Of a DNA stretch of 64,000 nucleotides, positions 49,501 through 62,223 are shown piece by piece. The notes under the pieces were generated by a model. That model searched no databases. It was not told the origin of the DNA and was given only the letters and a program-made list of their open reading frames with translations. A program made the position numbers and the translations under genes. Each line of letters starts with the position of its first letter. Positions within the stretch are counted from its first letter, which is position 1. Source of the DNA: Diplonema japonicum (lineage: Eukaryota > Euglenozoa > Diplonemea > Diplonemida > Diplonemidae); contig OZ025701.1 in assembly GCA_964019335.1 (NCBI GenBank), positions 358,238-422,237 on the forward strand, read 5' to 3'.

Positions 49501-52500
49501 TGCTATTAAAAGCGTTCCCTGAGAAATCGTAACTTGACTTGCGTTGTACGTCCCCCATGGTGCTTGGAGATCCCTGGCCACCACACGTGGGACAACAACA
49601 TCAGCCCCGCATGTCGGGACGACATAAGGCCGTATCTCAGTCCATGTTTGGATGCCCAGTTGCGTCCTGACAAATACTTCAGCGCCCTCCACCCTGTCAA
49701 CGACACCTATGGTCCATGGTGTTGAGAAGCTCCTCACGACGATAGGGTCGCCAGGCTTGAACCCCACTTGTAGGATCTGCTTGAACTGCATTTTCTTCCC
49801 CAAAATGTCCACGTCCGCAGAACCCAGCATGGACCCGACCTGCCACCGTTCGTCACGGGTATTCCTTCCTACCACCACTGCGTCGAAGGCAAGGTTAGCG
49901 CCCTGTATCTCGCCAGAGATCCCAAAACCGGCATTGGTTTTGATGACATAGTCGTTGAATCGCTGTGTTGTGTGCCTTGCTTGCTGTGCTGCATACCGTT
50001 GGGCCGACGATTTCGCCAGTGGTCCATGAACTGCTTTGGTTATCCCGCACGCGTACGCGATCACCTTCCACCGGTTCCTGCAGTGTGTGTTGTTGCTATC
50101 CATTGCGTGCATACCAATGGGATCACAATTTTATACTCCTTGCCCGCTGCACCGTCGGCTTCCGTGCGCATCTTGAGCCCATTGTTGCTGACGCTGATCA
50201 CGTCGCCCACCATCCACACACCGTTGTTCAATACAATGGCTTCCCCGCCGATCCACACCCTCGGCGCCCTCAGCACCACCTCTTGGGGCCTTTCTACTTC
50301 TATAGTTCCGCTGACCGTTACAGTGGGCATAGTCAGAGTCTCGCTGACTGTATCAGTTGTCGGGCTTGTCACTGTATTGCTTGGCACATAATCAAGCGAA
50401 ACAGTCAGACTTTCTGTTTTTGTGACTTCCTTAGACAGTGTTTCGCTCAAGGTGAAGGTCCGTGTCTCCGATGCAGTCGGGGTCGGGATGTTGATCGAAG
50501 GCGTAAAGGTTGTGGACATGCTCGCACTCAACGAGCTGGTTGGTGTATTGGTTGGTGTAATGGGCAGCGATATAGTGTGGGTAGGCGTAACAGACACAGT
50601 CGGTGTGACGCTTAACGTCAGGCTTGGAGTGAGGGACATTGTTGGAGTCAAGGAAAAGGTAGGTGTCAGCGAGAACGTCGGCGTCAGGCTGATGCTCACT
50701 GTCGGCGAAAGTGAAAAAGTAGGCGTGAGCGAGAAGGTGGTAGTTGCTGTGGGTGTGGGAAGAGTGAAGGTGGGTGTGGAGGTCTCTGTGGGCGTGGGGA
50801 GAGTTATGGTGATTGAAGCTGTTGCTGTAGGAGTGGGCAGTGTTACGGTGAGACTAATGCTGGGAGTGGGCGTGAACAAAGTCAAGGAGTAAGTGGGTGT
50901 CGCAGACTGGCTGGGAAGAGTGACACTAGGCGTGAGGCTGATAGAGGGTGTCACGCTCATCGAAGGCGTGATACTTATACTCAAAGTGTTGGAGAGGGTG
51001 TGGGTCAGGGTCTGGGTAAAAGTAGGTGTAAGACTGAGGGTCGGGGTGTTGGAGAGGGTGTGAGTCAGGGTCTGGGATAAAGTGGGTGTAAGGCTGTGAG
51101 TCAGGGTGACGGAGAAGGTCTGGGTCAAGGTCTGGGACAAAGTGGGTGTAAGGCTGTGGGTCAGGGTGTTGGAGAGGGATAAGGTCGCAGTCAACGACAA
51201 TGTGGGAGTGAGTGAGACGGTCGATGTTGGGGAGAGGGTTTCTGTGAGAGATGGCGTCAAAGACGCTGATATTGTCGGCGTGAGAGACAGTGATGCTGTC
51301 GCCGTCAAAGACTCTGTTAGCGACAGGCTCTCCGTCAGTGTATTCGAGAGAGACAGACTTAAGGAAGAAGAGATGCTTTTGGTCAGTGAATCCGTAGGAC
51401 TCAGCGACAAGGAATGCGTTAACGACTCAGAGAACGTCAGCGAAGGGGTGATGCTCAGAGTCGGAGAGAGAGAGATACTTGGTGTCAGCGAAAAAGTGCT
51501 GGTCAAAGAAATGGTCTCAGTGACCGAAAAACTAAGGGATGTTGAAACGGAGGCAGACGGGGTGATGCTCAAGGTGGGACTTGCGGTGACTGTGTCTGTG
51601 AAGTCGTTCTCTTTGTTGGTGACAGCTACGTCAAGCGGCACGTACCCGTTGTAGTCAGTGTCGCCCGAGGCCACTGCGTTCAGCTGCACGGCATACGTCA
51701 CGTCACCGTCGAAGGCAGCATCGTCAACTCCCGTCACGGTCACTGTTTGTATGACATTCCAATTAGCATTTGTAAATGTCAGTGAGAACGTTGTGCCAGT
51801 TAGAACACCGCTTTTGATCGTGCCTTCGGTGATGTCGGTGTTGAGCACAGGGATTATTACGTCAAGTGCGGGCGGCCCCACAAGAACTACTGTGAACGCG
51901 GCAGAGCTGCCTGACTCTGTCGTCGTGAGTGTGTTCGGCGTTACTATTACACCAACACAGCAAGTAGGATCGGAGCACACGCTTCCTGGGCACACCACGC
52001 TGTTTGGTGTAGCCCGTAAAACACCTTGCGGCGCAGCACACGTGTAAGTACCGCACGTTGCCACACATGAAATGGTGGTTGTGGGGAACTGGCCTGGCAC
52101 TGCATTCGAAGCGCAGCTTAGAGTAGTCGCAGTTCCGCTGTATCCCGTGGCGCATTCCAAGTTGCAGGATGTAGTAGTCGAAGATGTCAGAACGACACCG
52201 TTGGTGCAGGGTGTCGGTGCCCCACCTTGCACTCCAGTTGGGAACGTGTAGGCACCACATGAGTTCTCTGAACATGAACCAGTTAAGCTCCACGTGTTCA
52301 GAGCAGTGCAGTCAAGAACCGGTGATCCTAACCACCCAGGGAGGCAGCTCAGAGCACACGTGGGCTCGAGCACCTCGTCGCATGTCACTGTCGATGTAGC
52401 CACAATATTGTGTGTCGCAAAGTTGAAGGGGATCGTGCAGCTCGTGGGCAAGCAGGGGTCCGTCACTGTCCAGGTATCAGCAGCCGTGCAACCAAGCGCG

Positions 52501-53978
52501 GGAACAGCTACCGAAACATAACCTGCAAGACATGTAAGGGGGCAAGACCCTTCAGGCACGCTGTCGCACGGTGTTGTGGCCGTGGCAACAACATTGTTAG
52601 CGACAAAGTTAAATGCCGTAGTGCACATTATTGGTGCACACGCTATGTTTGTCGTTGGCGTGAGTGCGGTTGGGCTGCAACTGAGGGCTGCGGTGCCTGT
52701 TTGCGTGTACCCCACGTCGCACGCCAGGTTACACGTCGGGTTGCTGACAGGTGCCAGTATCACGGGCAGTGGGCAGGATCCTTGCACAATACCTGCTGTT
52801 AATATGTAGGTAGTGCATGACAGCTCAGTGCAAGTTAAACCTGGTGCCCCGGTTAGAGTCCCAGTTGGTGAACAAGTAACTATGCTATTTCCAGCGGCTG
52901 CGTACCCAGCCACACACGTGCTGACAGTGCACGTCGGGGCGGGTGCCGTAAACGAACCCGCCGGACAGGCCGTGGGGTCCGTGTTTAACGGCAAGCCAGT
53001 ACCTATTAGAGGAGCAGCAGCTTGTGCAATACAGTTGTCGGTGCAAGCAGGAGCCACTGTCCACGTGTCGGCAGCTGTGCAAGACAGTGTCGGCGAACCC
53101 GAGTAACCCGCTGAACACGTCAGCGCACAGGACGGCTCGGGGACGGTGTCACATCCCGTGGTAACTACTGCAGCAACGTTGTGCGTGGCGGGGACGAAGG
53201 CCACAGTGCAGGAAATGACGGTGCAGGTGGATCCAGTTGCGTCGAAATCACCAGTTGCGCTGCACGACAGAGTAATGGCCCCAGTGGCTGTGTACCCGAC
53301 GTTGCATGTAGGGGTGCAGGTCTGTCCTGTCAGCCTTCCGTTGCAGATGTTGTAGTCGATAGCTTGCGGGTCCTGATTGGTGATGGTGGCTGACGAAGAG
53401 CAGGTGTTTTCAAGACACGTCGGGGAGATAGACCAGGTATCGGCGGCAGCGCATTCCAACATGGGGGCACCAGAGTGGCCAGTAAGGCACGTCAAAGGAC
53501 AGGACGGTTCAGCGACAGTGTCGCAGGGGAGGGTGGATCCAGGGAGCTGCGCGTTAGCTGCAGCAGCTTCGGCGGCAGTGAGAGCTACCGTGCACGATAT
53601 GTCCGAGCAGGCAGGGGTAACTGGGAAGGCACCATTCGTGCAAGTTAGAGTCCCGATGTTGGTGCAGGTGTACCCCGGCTCGGAAGTCCACACACAGTCT
53701 ATCCCACTTATAACACTGCTGCCCTCGGTGCAGCCCGCGACAAAGCCACCTGCGACAGTAGGCACCGCACAGTCAGCGAGGCAGCACGCCGCATCATTAG
53801 CTGCATTAGTCGGACATGGTGTTCCTGGCACTGCACACGCAATACCAAAAGGGGTCCCTCGTAACGTGAACCCGGCACTGCACGTGTACGTTCCACAGTT
53901 CCCTTCCACCACAGATATGAGCAGTGCCGCTACCACCCATCTCAAACACCTCCCTGCAGGTGAATTTACATCATACAT
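46586..53978 (-). CDS. Large type I surface protein with Cys-rich, Calx-beta-like, Ser/Thr stalk and tandem VRD modules
   Basis: Six exons (53978-50115, 50077-49997, 49962-49024, 48990-48835, 48799-48386, 48349-46586) give about 2405 aa; all five introns are 33-37 nt and phase 0. A signal peptide (LRWVVAALLISVVEG) precedes about 600 residues of sushi/EGF-like Cys-rich modules (CSAGYSGSPTLSCTAADTW type). A Calx-beta-like domain follows (TVTGVDDAAFDGDVTYAV), then about 350 residues of S-x-T-x-S/T-P repeats that look like an O-glycosylated stalk. About a dozen modules of 45-60 residues come next, built around a GDxVLVRDS...W..G.V core. A globular domain, one membrane span (WPFILGAVICCCLLLFLF) and a 170-residue acidic tail rich in Tyr and Pro close the protein. 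Function is probably adhesion or recognition. The first exon may be longer (ATG at 54008). Confidence 0.85.
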
Positions 53979-54308
53979 TGACTTCCTCCTGTCGTGAATG
54001 CGTTGCAAGGCACAAACAAAAAAAGAAAAGAAAAGTCACAATTGGTCGGAAGCAACAGAAAAGGGGCGTGAGAGGAACGTTCTCTCGTTTAAAGAAATTA
54101 GACAAACCGGGGCCCTGTCGGGCCTCGTGTACTTCTTCATTTTTCTATTTACTCTTTTCTAGCTTTTTTTTTTTTCTATTGATTTTTGAGTATCGACACC
54201 CCCCCCTTTTTGTTGGATTTCCTTTCTTTTAATAGAACACGATTGGGGGTGGGGGGGGGGCTTCTTTTTTTTTTGTATAGGTTTTCTTATCTTCTGTCCC
54301 TGCTTCCT
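53979..54308. other. Intergenic spacer
   Basis: About 330 bp between the channel and the surface-protein gene with T- and G-runs near 54160-54275 and no gene signal. Confidence 0.6.
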
Positions 54309-57300
54309 TCAAACCTCACGGCAGTACATAACAGGCTTTTCCCACGAAGACCGTCCAGTAGCTGCATCACAGTAATACGGAAAACCCTCAGACGTTGTGA
54401 ATTCAACCCATTTCTGAGCAGTAGGGACAGGGGGGACTGTGGGAAGAGTGGACCTCTTAGAGGCACGCTTTATTTTAGAGAAATCACACTGAAGACCAAT
54501 TACAGGCTTCACCCATGTGGTCTCACCCGTTTGGGTGTTATAGTAATATGTCTGATCGGTGTCATCCGAGCGGTACTCAAGCCAGTTGGCAGGATTACCT
54601 TTAGCGGTGCGTAGCTTGAGCCTGGTGAGGAAACCTCTTATAGTACTTTGTATTTTGATGATTTTCATGACTTCTGTCAAGGGCATCATCTCTTCTTGTT
54701 CGATACTGATGTCAGCTAAGAGGATCTGTTGTTGCTTGTGTAGCTTTTCTTCATGCTTCTGGGGTAGCGCGGCACCAAAGGCTTGGTGGAAGAGCTTTGG
54801 GAATAGCTCGCTTCGGTAGATGACTGGAGGCTCCCCATGCACCCTCAAGTCCAGCGATGCAATGAATTCACTCACGATTTTGCTGTCGGGATACAGCCCC
54901 AACGGAGGCCCGATGCCCTTCAAGAATTTTTCTAAATTGGAAAACGGCAGTTTTTGCCCGGTGCCATGTTTCTCCCACTGCCTTCGCAGCACTACTCTGT
55001 ACGGCTCGTCAAGACACCGCACCCCTGTGCCAAAATTGTCCAACACCACCGCCACGAACAGGTTCGACAGCACATACATCCCCACCAATGTGAACGAGCA
55101 AAAATATATTGGCGCCCACCACCTGGGAATGCACCCTCCCAAGTGATCATCGCAGCCCTCGTCCTCATCAGCCATGCAGTCATACATGATCTGCTGCCAG
55201 GCCTCTCCCGTTGACAGTCTAAAAAGAAGCAACAGCGCAGGGCCGAAATGGGTGAAGTTCGCATGTCGGTTCAATCCGTTTATCCATGTCGCCTTACCGA
55301 GAAGCCACACGCCCAGGATCTGTTTGTTTGTTTCGTTTCGTTTTCCATCTTTTGTTACATACCGAATACACAAAAAACAGTAGAAACAGCACGCACGAGA
55401 CGTTAACAAGAGAAGGTATCGAAAACAAGAAGGTGGTCAGCATGCGGCGGATCCCACGCGAGGACCGCATCATCCTCAGGAGTCTGATCAATCGCAGGGC
55501 TCGGAACTGTGTTATGACATCTGCCTCGCCGCTGTGATCTTTACCAAGAAGGTGGAAGAAGAAGAGAAGCAACAGCGGGATCATAGAAACTACAACAACA
55601 CCCAAGTCAAACCGGCACCAAGGATTGCGGAGGTACCGTGCAGGACCGAACGCGAGGATTTTAAGAACAACCTCCACAGCGAAGACACCCAGCATGCATT
55701 CATTGAGCCTGGCTATCAAAGAGTCGAAGGTTTCAGACGAGGGGTGGTGCTCGCTTGCCATTCCAATCACATTCACCGCGATACAAAAACTGATCGCTAT
55801 GTCGAACCGGCTGTCGGTGACAAACATAAACAATTTCGTGCGCCACGCAGAGTACCCAAACGGGACTTCCTCACTTATCCCATCTGTTACCATTTGTAAC
55901 ATCTCCATATGTGCCCTGACCCATCGATCCTGGCCGGGTGACAGGAACAAAGAAGCTCCAACTTTTTGTTTTTGTGTTGAGTATGTATCGATGAGAACTC
56001 CAATGAAGAGGTTCAGAATGAGGAACGACCCGAACACGATGAATAGAACAAAGAAGTACGCCACCCAAGGAGAGTTTCCCTGCACAGGCGCGTGCTCATA
56101 GCTAACAGCGTCTATGCTATCGTGCATCACCCCCACCCACCCCTCCAGCGACGCTACCTGGAACAACGTCAAGAAGGAGTTTCCAATGTTGTCGAAGTTT
56201 GCCATGCTGTTCATCCACTTGTACTCCCCACCCAAAGGCGCTGTGGCGTTTAAACACGCATCACGTGTGAAGAACTGCGGAGTATCGCCATATGTGTCCA
56301 GCGAGCACCTGTGAAACTTCCCTGAGAATAATTGCAGAGCGATAATGGCGAACACAAGCCAGATCGACAGCGATATGAGCGTGACGTTCACCAACGGTGG
56401 GAAGGAGAGCAGCATTGCCGTGAATACGACTTTCACGCCTTGCACCTTGTTGATGAAGCGCAGGGGGCGTAGCGTTCGTAGAATCTTGAACATCCCGAAG
56501 TGTTGGGCCCCAGGGATTATCTCCTTTGCCAACGACGTGCACACAATGAAGAAATCCAACCTGTTCCAGACCTCTCTGCGCAGGTACGAGTCCTCATGCA
56601 GAACAAACCCGTACGCGACGCTCTTCAGAACGCACTCAGTGAGGAACACGAATGTCAAGTAGAAGTTAACAGCACGCAGTTTGACTTCCGTCGGGTGGTC
56701 TTCTGGCCGCAGTGGCGTGTCAATGGCAAGTGCGACAGTTGATGTGAAGATAGCAGCCAGCACGAGAAGCTCGAACGCCGTGCTCTCAACCACCATGAAG
56801 AGGACATCGCGGGCGGGGTGCTCTCTCTCGAAGTAGAACAGCGACCGATCCGTGACGACAGGAGCCCAGTTGTACCACCATGCCCTCTTGTTCTTCGCCT
56901 GCCTTTCAAGCGTGTCGTAGAATTCACTGTACTCCGTCTCCTTTGCTGCCTTGTCGTCGCACCAATCTTCAATGAACAGGATTTCCCTGTCCTCCAGCTG
57001 CAATGTGTCCTGCACTGTCTGCCCCAGCAAACTAGGGGAGTCTTCGTAGCTGTGCACAAAACTAGTGATTTGGTCCACATCGCACAGTTTCGAGTCGTGC
57101 GACAAGAAGATTTCTCTCAAGCGTGACGTGATGCACCTCCTGTCCCTGCGGGCCATGTCATCCGCTGCGACCCATGCTGCAAACATCCCGTAGATCTCCG
57201 TGTGGTGCTCAGGGTACTTCAGTAACATGCACGACTCAAAGAGGCGCGGATCATCCGCGTAGCTAGCGACAACGACTTCGAACTCCTCCTTGGGGAACGG

Positions 57301-59624
57301 GATGCTGTGCTTGTAGAAGAAGTCCCGCATGAAGGAAGTCATCTGCCGCACGTGCTCGTTGGGCTTCTTGAAGCCGTCGATGTCGCTCCTAAGCATCTCC
57401 GCCACCCGCAGCAACTTCAGTCTCCAGTACCGTTCCTTGATTTCAAACCCATCGTAGGTGCTCTCCGTTGATGAAGCGAACCGTAGGCCGTCCATTTCCA
57501 CAAGCTGCGAGATGACACTTCTTGTTACGCCTTTCTGCAGAAGCAGCAGGTGGAGGGTCTCTTCGCTGATGTCGGATATCTCGTCGATCTGGTCGGTAGT
57601 GAGGTCGTCGTAGCCGGTGGGGTGCAGAGCTCTGGTGGTGCACGTGTTGCAGCTACTCAGCAGCACCGCCACAAATAAGTTGAGGACGAGGTAGTGCCCG
57701 ACGAAAAACACAGCGATGAAGAAGAAGACGCTGTACCACCCGACGGCACTCATCCCGTTATACATGACGATGTTCCAGTCCTCTCCCGTCACGATCTGGA
57801 AGGTGGCGATTATGCCGTTGTGGAGAGAGTCATAATTGGTGCGGGGCACAGACGTACAACCGTCAGGACCGGGGTTCGATTCACAGAATTTTCCACCAAA
57901 AAGCCGCATGCCCCACAGAGAGCCGGTTAACAAGAGGAGGAGCAAAATACCCGCTAGGTACATCACACTCTTCGTGGCGGTGACGAGAACATCGAACCAC
58001 TTCTGCAGCTGGGCAGAGTAGGTCATGAGCTTCAGGACCCGGAGCACGCGGAGAGAGCGCAGAGCAGACACAGACCCGTTCCCAGAAACAACGAGTTCAA
58101 GGAGACCTGCCACCACGATGAGTAAGTCCAGTTTGTTGAATGTATCTTTGAAGAACCTGCGCATCCCTGTGAAGAGCTTCAGAAGCACCTCTATCGTAAA
58201 GAAGACGGTGAGAATGATGTTGACTGTGTTGATGGCGTCTGTTTCGGACTGCGGCTGCCCGTGGTATTCTGCCGCAAGCAGCACGGTGTTCGCCACAATT
58301 GCGCTGATCACAAGGCGCTTGAAGTGCTTGTTTCGCAAAACCTTCGCCACCCTATCCCGCATTATCTGCGGACGCGTCTTTGCGCCGAAGGCTGCGGTGC
58401 TCGCGACCAAAGACAGGCGCACCCCTTCGAGCCACATCATGATCCTTGTCCGCATGAGGTGCTTCATGAACTCCCTGCGGATCCTTCGTCCCTCTTTAGA
58501 GTGCTTTGCCACGGTAGTACTGAAAGTTTCAGTGATGATCAGCAACGTTAGGTTCATTAGAAAATAGGTCCCGAACAAAATAAGCAGTAACCAGAAGATA
58601 GAAGCTGCGGGTGTTGTTGCGTCCATAGTGTGGTACATGACCTCAGACCACCCTTCCAGGGAGATGGACGCGAACAACGTGAGCATCGCGAAACCGATGT
58701 GGTCAAAGGACACCCACCCGCGCTGCGGATTGCCCACCGGAACGCAGGTGGTCCCCCATGGGCAATATCGCCCGCCAAGAGAGGTGAAGGAAGATAGAGG
58801 GCGGCATATCGGGGTGTTTTGGTAGTCCGTGTCCATGACAGGCTGTGTCACGGTCACAGTGGCGGTCGTGTTGCCATCCCAAGGAACGCATCTGTTGAGG
58901 AGGAGACCCTCCCATTGCTGAACAGCAATCACGCCCATAGCAAGAATGAAGAAAAAGTACAAAATAAAGACGTTCATGAGTAGAGGGATGCTGCGTCCAA
59001 GACTGCGGAAGAGAAGATTCATCTGCGGGATGGCATGGGCCAACTTGATAGGACGGAGCAGTTTGAAGGGCTCAAGGTGAAACGTGTTGAAGAGAGGCAG
59101 CAAGGCGAGCATCCCTGTCGTTGCAATGAGACAATCAAGAATGTTCCAACCATTGCTGAGGTAGCCGTCAAGACCGAAGACAGTGATCTTGAGGAGCATT
59201 TCGATGAGATAGATGATGGAGCACACGATGTCACCATAGTACATGGCTCGTGAACGGGTTGAGTTCAGCCTAGTGGGGTCCTCAATCGAAAGGATTACGG
59301 TGTTGAAGACAATGGCGGCCATGAAGAAAGGCTCGATCCACCAGCATCGCAAGAACCACAGCCGTACGTTCACTCGCCACTCGCTCCACGTTACTGGAAG
59401 CTCGCGCTGTATCTTTCGCTCCCAAGCGTCCCCGCATTCTTCTTCTTCCTCAGTAGTTGATTCTGCGTCGACTGTGGATGCCACAGTCCAGCGCACCCCC
59501 TCGTCATCCGGCCACCCGCTTGATTCACCATGCGTCACTTCCCTTAGTTCCCAGTAGTCCGAATCTGTTGTAAGTTCCTTCTCCAGCGCAGCATTGCTGT
59601 ACTCCAGCCTTGCAAACCGCCCAC
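54309..59624 (-). CDS. Voltage-gated calcium channel alpha subunit with IQ and two WW domains (5' exon not found)
   Basis: Exons 59624-55363 and 55319-54309 join across a 43-nt intron (GTATGT...AACAG) in domain IV. At least 1756 aa. Four six-transmembrane domains are present. Their pore loops read SLEGW (I), TGEDW (II), SLEGW (III) and TGEAW (IV), so the selectivity filter is EEEE, the Ca2+ type. S4 segments have regular Arg/Lys in II (RSLRVLRVLKL), III (ILRTLRPLRF) and IV (FRALRLIRLLRMMR), but domain I is charge-poor (FKLLRPIKLAH). After the channel come an IQ motif (IKIQSTIRGFLTRLK) and two WW domains (YYYNTQTGETTWVKP and YYCDAATGRSSWEKP). No in-frame ATG precedes S1; the exon starts at a TTTTTGTAG acceptor at 59625, so a first exon is missing. 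Likely flagellar or plasma membrane. Confidence 0.93.
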
Positions 59625-60026
59625 CTACAAAAAGAAAACTACACTATTTAAGAACGAAAATAGTGACATGCTTTACAAAAAAAAGAAAAAAAAAAGGGGG
59701 GGAAAGGAGAAATATAAAAAGGCCACCAAGTATCAAGGGCGTCGCAATCCCCTTTCGTGCACTGACGCAAAGACACAAAGAAGGGGAAAGACTAAAGGAG
59801 AGTGGGAGGGGGGGTGTGGGTGCACAGTACAATACATGTAAGAAAAAAAAAATGGGGGTTCCTTTGTTGGAGCTATTTTTATTGTTTCATTTATTTTATT
59901 TTTTTTTTTTCGTCCACTTTTTTTTTTTTTTTTTTTTTTTCATTTTCATTCTCGCCTCCAGAACAGCCTGAACGCAGCTAAGGTTCAGCACGTGACCGCA
60001 CATTCTACGACAACGACGCCTTCCTC
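59625..60026. other. Spacer expected to hold the missing first exon of the calcium channel
   Basis: T/A-rich with several runs. A minus-strand ATG at about 59668 could start a short exon (MSLFSFLN), but that needs a 20-nt intron, shorter than any other here. I leave it unassigned. Confidence 0.5.
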
Positions 60027-61134
60027 TCAAAGGCCGCCCGAACGCATGGCACGGCGGGGGGAGGCGCTGTTCTGTAACGTGTTGTAAGTGGTGACTCCCC
60101 ATGCATACCTGTGCTCCGACATCGAAATTATTGGCAGCCACCTGGAAGCGAGCTTCCTGTGCTTTGAGGTGGTCCCTCTGCCTTTCAAGACGGATCTCCT
60201 GCTCCATAAGATCGCGCTCCTGTGCCTCCAGTGTATCCTTCCTCCTCTGGAAGTCCGCCTGACGTGCCCTGTACTCCTGGTGCTGTCTGTCAAGATCCTG
60301 CTTCTTTGCTTGAATCCCTTCAAGCTCGCGCCTCAGCTGTGCCTCCCTGCCTTCGTTCTGTGCGACCTCATGTTCGACAATATTCAGTCCCCTCAGCACC
60401 TCATCCTCTTCTGCTTTGTCGCGTCCTCTGAAATACACGCACTCCAGGGTGTTGGGGTACACTTTGCACCATAGCTGCCATTCGTCGAAGGTGACCCTCT
60501 GGTCTCTGTTCGAGTCTGCCTTGGAGAACAGCTCATCTACGGTGATGGCCGCGAAGTCGATGCCCACGCTCTTGAAGCCGTGCCCCAGCTCCTGGTGGGT
60601 GATACCGCCGGACCTGCTGGGGTTGAAGTCGTTGAAGACCGTCTGCACCTTTTCAGAGATGGGCACGTTGGGTCTTTCTTTGCCTGTTCTCCATTCCGTG
60701 ACGGCATATGCAGGTGGGCTGGCCGACCGAATGGACTGCGGTGAACTGTACGCTGTATGTGCCGGTGGGGAGGAGTACCCGCCTTGGGAGAGGGTGGGGG
60801 CACGGGGCTGGGGCATCTCCTGCTGTGAATCTCTCACAGGCGAACCATTCGACTCTCTGAAGGCATAAACCTGACATCTGTCAGCGTTGATCTGCTCCGA
60901 GGACACGAGGTCCGCCCATCTCAGGCTCCTGTCGTCATAGATCTGCATTCTTGAAGTGCAGAAGACGGACTCCGGGTTGTACCCATGCCCTGGAGGCATG
61001 AGCGCCCTCGACTCCCCCGTGAACGTGTCGTCGATTTTCCGTTGTAGCTCTGAAATACTCGGGGGGCCCTGGAAGGGGAGCTCCAGGTTTATCTTCCTAC
61101 CCAATAGGTCCGCGCACACTCTGACAGTGAACAT
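60027..61134 (-). CDS. BILBO1-like flagellar pocket collar protein, two exons
   Basis: Exons 61134-60109 and 60071-60027 join across a 37-nt intron (GTATGC...TTACAG, phase 0) to 356 aa. Residues 1-100 match the BILBO1 N-terminal domain: VRVCADLLGRKINLELPF, PPSISELQRKI, MQIYDDRSLRWADL, and a QVYAF strand. A Pro/Ser linker follows, then two EF-hands (about 165-235, the first with NPSRSGGITHQE and the second with DSNRDQRVTFDE), then a coiled coil (about 250-340). Trypanosome BILBO1 has the same order (ubiquitin-like domain, two EF-hands, long coiled coil) and builds the flagellar pocket collar. This protein is shorter because its coiled coil is about 100 residues rather than 300. The first EF loop lacks the usual Asp positions. 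This is the strongest taxonomic clue in the window. Confidence 0.85.
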
Positions 61135-61596
61135 TGTTTCGTCTGCCCCTCCTGTTTGGCGGTGTTTTTTTTTTTTTTTTTTTTTTTTCTTCTTCTTCTT
61201 TTTTCCCCTCTCTCGTTTTCTTCTTTGGTTGATAAGCCTTTTCATTAAAACAAAGTTGATAACAATATAAAAAAAAATGGGAAAAAAAAGACTGAAAAAA
61301 AAATAAATGAGATCCAAGGCAGAACCTGCCTGCTTAATCTCTTTTTGCTTTAGTTGCGTGGTTTTTCTTTGTTTTAGAATTTTCTCCTTTTTTTTCTTCT
61401 TCTTGTGCACCACATAAGTGAAACATTTCAGGAACGAAGAGGAGAAAAAAAAAAAAGAAGAAGAAGAAAAGAAAAAGAAAAAAAGAAAAAAAAAATAGTT
61501 GAGGCGAAGAAGAAGAAGATGTGTGTGTGTGTCATATGTGTCAAGTTCTTTTTTATTTATGATTCTTCTTCTTCTTCTTCTAAATTGCACCAACGC
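61135..61596. other. Low-complexity spacer
   Basis: T-runs and A/G-rich tracts (about 61165-61205 and 61440-61500), a TG repeat at about 61521-61532 and a TTC repeat at about 61564-61580. No gene. Confidence 0.65.
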
Positions 61597-61998
61597 TTAA
61601 ACACCACCATCAGCACTGGAGATAAGCCCTTGTTCGAATAACTGAAGCTTTTTACTCTCCATGTGTGCAAGGAGAGTGTTTAGTGCGTAGATCTCAGACC
61701 TTCTTTTTTGCCGTACGCATTCTGTCTCTTCTCGTTCAGCAATCAGTTTCCTCTGTGCCTCCCGTTCGAGGGCAGAAAGCCTCTCTTTGTCTTTTTTTTC
61801 TTTCGCTTTGAAATTCTTCACCCGTTCCTTAGCAGCCAGTGCACACTCTTCCGCACTGAATGTCTTCTTCTCTTTCCCTTTCTTCTCCTTCGCAGCTTTC
61901 TGCTTCATTTTCTCCACCTTGAGCCCCTTCACACCCTTCACCCCAGTGGAGAAGGGCCGCTTGGAGGGGCATGATACGCCGTTGACGGCCAGCTCCAT
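61597..61998 (-). CDS. Small Lys/Glu-rich coiled-coil protein
   Basis: 133 aa from the ATG at 61998 (MELAVNGVSCPSKRP). A basic N-terminal tail with VKGVKGLKVEKMKQ is followed by one long charged helix (about 45-115, KERVKNFKAKEKKDKERLSALEREAQRKL). It ends with LNTLLAHMESKKLQLFEQG. The layout resembles small axonemal or basal-body coiled-coil proteins, but no family is recognised. The upstream spacer is homopolymer-rich. The frame could be a late exon of a longer gene, though the length and start look self-contained. Confidence 0.6.
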   Translation of the reverse strand: MELAVNGVSCPSKRPFSTGVKGVKGLKVEKMKQKAAKEKKGKEKKTFSAEECALAAKERVKNFKAKEKKDKERLSALEREAQRKLIAEREETECVRQKRRSEIYALNTLLAHMESKKLQLFEQGLISSADGGV

Positions 61999-62223
61999 CC
62001 AACATTTGTGTCTGCGATAATGGTCTTGACAGGGTGAAGGGGGAGGATGTAATATGATGAGGAGAAAGAAAGAAAAAGGGGAAAAGAAAAGGATAAGAAA
62101 GAACCTAAAAAAGAAAAAGAAAAGAAAAAAAGAAATAGAAACTTATTAAAAAAAGGGCTATGGCCCCCACCCTCCTCCTGTTTCTTTACACTGACAGCAC
62201 TGGACACTGACGGCTGCGGCCTA

